In this document: positions 6,428-10,288 of the stretch, one piece after another
Layout of the letters: every line of letters begins with the position of its first letter
How positions within the stretch are numbered: position 1 is the first letter of the stretch
From: an uncultured Cellvibrio sp.
GTDB taxonomy: Bacteria; Pseudomonadota; Gammaproteobacteria; Pseudomonadales; Cellvibrionaceae
DNA length: 10,288 nt
Direction of reading: 5' to 3'
Assembly: GCA_946886255.1 (NCBI GenBank)
Contig: CAMPIG010000137.1
Coordinates: 1 to 10,288, forward strand
Position numbers and translations under genes: made by a program
The notes under the pieces: model-generated
Database searches by the model: none
Told to the model about the DNA's origin: nothing
What the model saw: the letters and a program-made list of their open reading frames with translations, nothing else

Positions 6428-7636
6428 TTACCAATGCCACAAGGTGCCGTCTTCCAGACGATTGACTGGCAGGCATGCACGTTTGTAAGGATACTGCGCC
6501 GCAAGTTTTTCATCGATGTCCACACCGTGCCCCGGCGCTTCACCGGGCGTGAAGTAACCGTCATCGAAACGATAGGCATGAGGAAAGACTTCATCCATTT
6601 GTTCACTGTGCGCCATGTGTTCCTGAATACCGAAGTTAGGCACCCAGTAATCAAAATGTAGCGCTGCGCCCATACAGATTGGTGATAAATCAGTTGCGCC
6701 ATGACAGCCGGTGCGCACATTAAACAGTGCAGCAAAGTCGGCGATACGGCGCAAGTGAGTGATACCGCCAGCGTGGACAATCGTGGAGCGAATATAGTCG
6801 ATCAGCTGGTTCTGAATCAGCTCGCGGCAATCATGAATACTGTTGAAGACTTCACCTACCGCCAGAGGCGTTGTGGTGTGTTGACGAATAAGTTTAAACG
6901 CGTCCTGATTTTCAGCGGCAACGGCATCTTCCATCCAGAATAAATGGTAAGGCTCCAGCTCTTTGCCGAGGCGCGCTGCTTCAATAGGTGTCAGGCGGTG
7001 ATGCACATCGTGTAACAAATGCAAATCCGGTCCGAACGCCTTGCGCACTTCAGCAAATAATTCCGGAATAAAATTCAGGTACTTTTCGGTCGACCAGGTT
7101 TCCACGGAAGGCAAATCACTATCGGCAGGCTCGTAATTTTTATTGTCTTTTGCTACACCGTAGGTCTTTTCAATACCGGGAATGCCGCACTGAACGCGAA
7201 TCGCTTTGTAACCCTTGGCTTTGGCTTTGGCCACGGCTTCCAGTGTGGTTTCCAGGTCTCTGCCGTTGGCATGGGTGTAGGTCATAATGCGCTCGCGGCT
7301 GCGGCCGCCGAGTAACTGGTAAAGCGGCATATTGGCGGCTTTGGCTTTAATATCCCACAGCGCGGTATCAACAGCGGCCAGCGCCGTCATACCCACGGGG
7401 CCACGCCGCCAATATGCACCGCGATAAAAAAATTGCCAGATATCTTCAATCTGATGTGGATCGCGGCCAATCAATGCTGGAATTAAATAATCTTCCAGAT
7501 AAGAGACGACGGCTTTTTCACGGCCATTCAAGGTGCCGTCACCTAGGCCGTAAATTCCTTCATCGGTCGTAATCTTCAACGTGACAAAATTTCTGCCCGG
7601 CGAGGTAACAATGACTTTAGCTGCAACAATCTTCAT
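6428..7636 (-). CDS. manD: D-mannonate dehydratase (enolase superfamily ManD)
   Basis: The product has 402 residues, exactly the length of the characterised Novosphingobium ManD. It keeps that enzyme's functional positions: Arg147 and Tyr159 on the catalytic loop, metal ligands Asp210, Glu236 and Glu262, His212 as acid/base, Glu339, and a C-terminal Trp402. Ala314 in H-G-A-T-D is the residue reported for the high-activity mannonate-specific members, where low-activity gluconate/mannonate members have Pro. This supports true D-mannonate dehydration to 2-keto-3-deoxy-D-gluconate rather than the RspA-like promiscuous type. The enzyme is cytoplasmic, with no signal peptide. The ATG at 7636 has a modest GAAGAG (7651-7646) 9 nt upstream. 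It sits 39 nt after the GH115 gene and before GH43, linking removal of glucuronic acid side chains to glucuronate catabolism. The other enzymes of that route (UxaC, UxuB, KDG kinase) are not in this window. Confidence 0.95.
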   Translation of the reverse strand: MKIVAAKVIVTSPGRNFVTLKITTDEGIYGLGDGTLNGREKAVVSYLEDYLIPALIGRDPHQIEDIWQFFYRGAYWRRGPVGMTALAAVDTALWDIKAKAANMPLYQLLGGRSRERIMTYTHANGRDLETTLEAVAKAKAKGYKAIRVQCGIPGIEKTYGVAKDNKNYEPADSDLPSVETWSTEKYLNFIPELFAEVRKAFGPDLHLLHDVHHRLTPIEAARLGKELEPYHLFWMEDAVAAENQDAFKLIRQHTTTPLAVGEVFNSIHDCRELIQNQLIDYIRSTIVHAGGITHLRRIADFAALFNVRTGCHGATDLSPICMGAALHFDYWVPNFGIQEHMAHSEQMDEVFPHAYRFDDGYFTPGEAPGHGVDIDEKLAAQYPYKRACLPVNRLEDGTLWHW

Positions 7637-7675
7637 TCATTCATGCTCTTCAATTTGATGATACCGCCTGCTTTA

Positions 7676-10288
7676 TTAGTTAAAGCGGACACTTTGCTCC
7701 GGTCCGAGGTAGCTGGGTCTCAGCCCCCCAGTATTAATGACAATCTTTTGTAAGGCTACCGCCGGATCGACCATATAAATGCGCAACTTATGTAAACCCG
7801 GTGTGGCTATATTGTGTTTACTGAGTATCTTGCGCGAATCCGTGCGCACCGATTCTTCCCAGGCGGCTGGGCTCATATCTTTTACAATATCGATAATCCG
7901 CGGGGTTTCATTGCCGAAGCCGATGCCGTAACGTAAGCCGCGCTGAGGAAACATGGGCAAGCTGGGTGCAAAGATAGATTCAACAGTAAATTCGCCAGTG
8001 GAAAAAAAATAAACCTCGTATTCAAGGTAAGGTGCTTTTTTGGGGTTTTCAAAGCTGAAATCCGTCACCGGAAATGGTGACATGGATGACAAGGTTCGAC
8101 CGTGCTGCGGAATTTTTTCCCAGGCAAAACCGTGTGATTCAGTTGTCGCGCTGTAATTCTCTGCTTCTATGGACACATAACCATCAGCTTCTACAAAGCC
8201 GCGTAGATTAGTGGTTGCCTTTGCATCGGGATTAACAATGTGCACCTTGATTGTCGCCCCGCCAAACCCTGTACCAACGACATGGATCGTGCCGCTGACC
8301 TTACCTTTAGGTGCGTTTTGCCAATCAATGCTGACCTGCACAGACTGGCTTAGCTTAACTTGTCCACTAGTATGGCTAAGTATAATCCAAGGTTCGCTGA
8401 CTTTGGCTGAAAAATTAAACGGCTGTGTTCCTTTATTAAAAACATCAATGGTGCGCTGGCTTTTGCCATAGGGACTGAATCCGGGCAATTGGTAATCAGC
8501 CGGCGTAGGCCAGGCTTCTTTCATGCCTTCCACCGCGACGCCCATATCGGCGGCACCGTGAGGTTCATACTGATGCAGAACCGGTAAGGTGTTGGCGGGT
8601 GGGTTGTTCCAATGGGTATAACCAATACGTGGCTGTGACATAAAATGATTCCATTTGCCGTCACTCAATTCCGTATGGAATTGTTTTTCCAGAGCAGCAT
8701 CCTGCCGAAAAAGAATGCGTGCTCGTTCAGCATAATCATTGGTGTTAGCTCGCCCCTGGCTGGCATAGAGATGATTCTTGGCGACCATGTCATACATTTC
8801 GGTGATGATCGCGCTGGCTTTAACAGGGTAAAGCACCAATTGGAAAAACGCGGCCTTGTGCGAAGCTGGCATTTTTTCGTAAAGCACCTCTGCGCGCGCG
8901 CTCAGGTCTTTTAAGTCGTTGGTGATACGGTCGGCCTCGTTGTAATGCAATTGGCTGTAGATAAATGCCTCTTGCAACTCCGGTTTACGGCGGCCGTTGT
9001 GGCGTGTGTAGCCGGTCATCAACGCGGCAGTTTCTTCCGCATATTCAGCACCGAATTCACGCTTCGCCCACAACGCACCGAATTCTTCAATACGTTCTTT
9101 CGGCCAGGCTTCAGGATTCCAGGCCATGCGCAGGAAAAACTCGATAGGGTATTCCATGGGTTTTAAATCGCCGACATTGACGATCCAGATTTTGTTCGCA
9201 TCGTAATGGTAAGCAAGATTCATTTGCTCCCAGATCTTGGCAATAGGCACGGTATTGATCCAGCGATAGGAGCGCGGCCCACCCACATAATCAAAGTGGT
9301 AATAAACCCCTGCACCGCCACTGCGTTTGCGTTCCTCCGGCGTCGGCAGGCGACGAATGTTGCCCCAGTTGTCATCGCACCATAACAGGATGACATCGTC
9401 CGGTACGCGCATGCCGCGCTCGTAAAAGCCTTGCACCTCTTTATAGAGTGCCCACACTTGCGGCACATCAGTAATGGCATTTTCACCAAAGACCTCGCTA
9501 AGGATTTCTCGTTGATCGCGCACAATTTTTTCCAGCAGCTCGACGTTTTCGCCTTCGCTCATCGGCTCGTCTTGCTGGCCGCGCATGCCGAGCGTATAGA
9601 TACTTTCGTAAGGCTTGTTGCGTTTGGCTCCGTCTACCCAAAACATATACAAATTTTCCGCATTTTTGGAATACTCCCACGGCCCTTTACCGTAGCGATT
9701 CCACTCTTTGTCGGCGCGCATCATCGGTTCATGGTGTGAGGTTCCCATCACGATGCCGTACTCGTTGGCCAGGATCATATTTTGCGGATCATCATCGGCA
9801 AAGGCGTTATTCCACATAGCGGGCCACAGGTAATTGGCTTTCAGGCGCAGTAATAATTCGAACACGTTTTCGTAAAATTGGTGATTGTAATTGCCGTATT
9901 TTTCGGTAGTCCAGTTGGTCAGCGCTGGCGCTTCGTCGTTAAGGAAAATGCCACGATATTTCACCTTGGGTGCATCCTGTACCCGCGTATTTTTCTTGAT
10001 ATAAATTCGGTCTTTTTGTTTTGCCGGAACGTCGGCCCACCAATACCACGGTGAAACCCCGATTTTTTCCGACAGATCATAAGTGCCGTAAGTAGCGCCG
10101 CGCTTGTCGCTGCCGGCGATGACCAGTGCGCGAATCACACCGGGAAAAGGTTTGTACACCGTTTGAATGTGGTAGGCATCCCATTGCCCTTCGATATTGT
10201 CGGGATTGATCTTGCCATTCTCGATAAGCTGGTCAATCAACTCACTCTTGCCGATGGCGCCGATAATAATTGCGTAGCGCCCAAGCTC
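7676..10288 (-). CDS. Glycoside hydrolase family 115 alpha-glucuronidase, N-terminus off the right edge
   Basis: The frame is open to the window edge and shows 870 residues. Reading through 10288 gives A-I-I-I-G-A-I-G-K-S-E-L-I-D-Q-L, typical GH115 domain A, so the start codon and signal peptide lie beyond. An in-frame TTG at 10240 is internal. GH115 enzymes release (4-O-methyl)-D-glucuronic acid from internal and terminal xylose of glucuronoxylan. Visible landmarks are F-L-N-D-E-A-P-A-L (residues about 115-123), the TIM-barrel stretch Y-L-W-P-A-M-W-N-N-A-F, G-T-S-H-H-E-P-M, L-L-W-C-D-D-N-W-G (about 301-309) and I-V-N-V-G-D-L-K-P-M-E (about 369-379). Acidic residues in the last two segments are candidates for catalysis, not assigned here. 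The last ~170 residues form the GH115 C-terminal beta domain, beginning near Y-V-S-I-E-A-E-N-Y. It is the first visible gene of the minus-strand operon; its promoter is outside the window. Confidence 0.93.
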   Translation of the reverse strand, partial: ELGRYAIIIGAIGKSELIDQLIENGKINPDNIEGQWDAYHIQTVYKPFPGVIRALVIAGSDKRGATYGTYDLSEKIGVSPWYWWADVPAKQKDRIYIKKNTRVQDAPKVKYRGIFLNDEAPALTNWTTEKYGNYNHQFYENVFELLLRLKANYLWPAMWNNAFADDDPQNMILANEYGIVMGTSHHEPMMRADKEWNRYGKGPWEYSKNAENLYMFWVDGAKRNKPYESIYTLGMRGQQDEPMSEGENVELLEKIVRDQREILSEVFGENAITDVPQVWALYKEVQGFYERGMRVPDDVILLWCDDNWGNIRRLPTPEERKRSGGAGVYYHFDYVGGPRSYRWINTVPIAKIWEQMNLAYHYDANKIWIVNVGDLKPMEYPIEFFLRMAWNPEAWPKERIEEFGALWAKREFGAEYAEETAALMTGYTRHNGRRKPELQEAFIYSQLHYNEADRITNDLKDLSARAEVLYEKMPASHKAAFFQLVLYPVKASAIITEMYDMVAKNHLYASQGRANTNDYAERARILFRQDAALEKQFHTELSDGKWNHFMSQPRIGYTHWNNPPANTLPVLHQYEPHGAADMGVAVEGMKEAWPTPADYQLPGFSPYGKSQRTIDVFNKGTQPFNFSAKVSEPWIILSHTSGQVKLSQSVQVSIDWQNAPKGKVSGTIHVVGTGFGGATIKVHIVNPDAKATTNLRGFVEADGYVSIEAENYSATTESHGFAWEKIPQHGRTLSSMSPFPVTDFSFENPKKAPYLEYEVYFFSTGEFTVESIFAPSLPMFPQRGLRYGIGFGNETPRIIDIVKDMSPAAWEESVRTDSRKILSKHNIATPGLHKLRIYMVDPAVALQKIVINTGGLRPSYLGPEQSVRFN

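Noticed and set aside
6385..6780. 131-codon minus-strand frame overlapping the end of manD and start of GH43
   Set aside because: It runs out of frame with manD, is rich in Cys/Val/Thr without domain signature, and manD conserves all catalytic positions in the correct frame.
8211..9739. Several 70-100 codon plus-strand reading frames opposite the GH115 gene
   Set aside because: They lack ribosome binding sites and recognisable domains, and they lie antisense to a clear GH115 coding sequence; they are shadow frames.

Overview
The window looks like part of a plant cell-wall (glucuronoxylan) utilisation region from a Gram-negative saprophyte of the Cellvibrio / Saccharophagus / Teredinibacter kind (Gammaproteobacteria, Cellvibrionaceae). 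This assignment is inferred. It rests on a Xanthomonas/Caulobacter-type TonB-dependent receptor next to a tryptophan-halogenase-like flavoprotein, a lipoprotein GH43, a GH115 alpha-glucuronidase, a D-mannonate dehydratase, and moderate GC. No rRNA, tRNA, CRISPR array, insertion sequence or phage gene was seen.

Layout, plus strand: a TonB-dependent receptor enters from the left edge (1-2508, 5' part missing) and ends at a strong intrinsic terminator (2523-2558). From 2583 to 2889 lies a deletion scar. An internal piece of a second, diverged TonB-dependent receptor is joined directly, in another frame, to the last ~35 codons of a second tryptophan halogenase. An intact flavin-dependent halogenase homologue (2904-4421) follows with its own ribosome binding site, then a terminator hairpin (4426-4470).

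Layout, minus strand (read right to left): GH115 alpha-glucuronidase (10288-7676, N-terminus off the right edge), D-mannonate dehydratase manD (7636-6428) and a GH43 lipoprotein (6392-5262) are spaced by 39 and 35 nt, so they look like one operon. After a GC-rich hairpin (5228-5247) comes a small secreted protein that appears to be a stand-alone ExoP-C-terminal-type beta-sandwich domain (5126-4476). The plus and minus blocks converge at about 4422-4475.

How it fits together (inference from family functions): the receptor would import xylan-derived oligosaccharides across the outer membrane. GH115 removes (4-O-methyl)glucuronic acid side chains and GH43 removes xylose and/or arabinose. ManD dehydrates D-mannonate, the intermediate of glucuronate catabolism, to 2-keto-3-deoxy-gluconate. 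The ExoP-C-like protein may bind carbohydrate. The role of the halogenase homologue is the open question. The scar shows that this locus once held at least one further receptor and one further halogenase.
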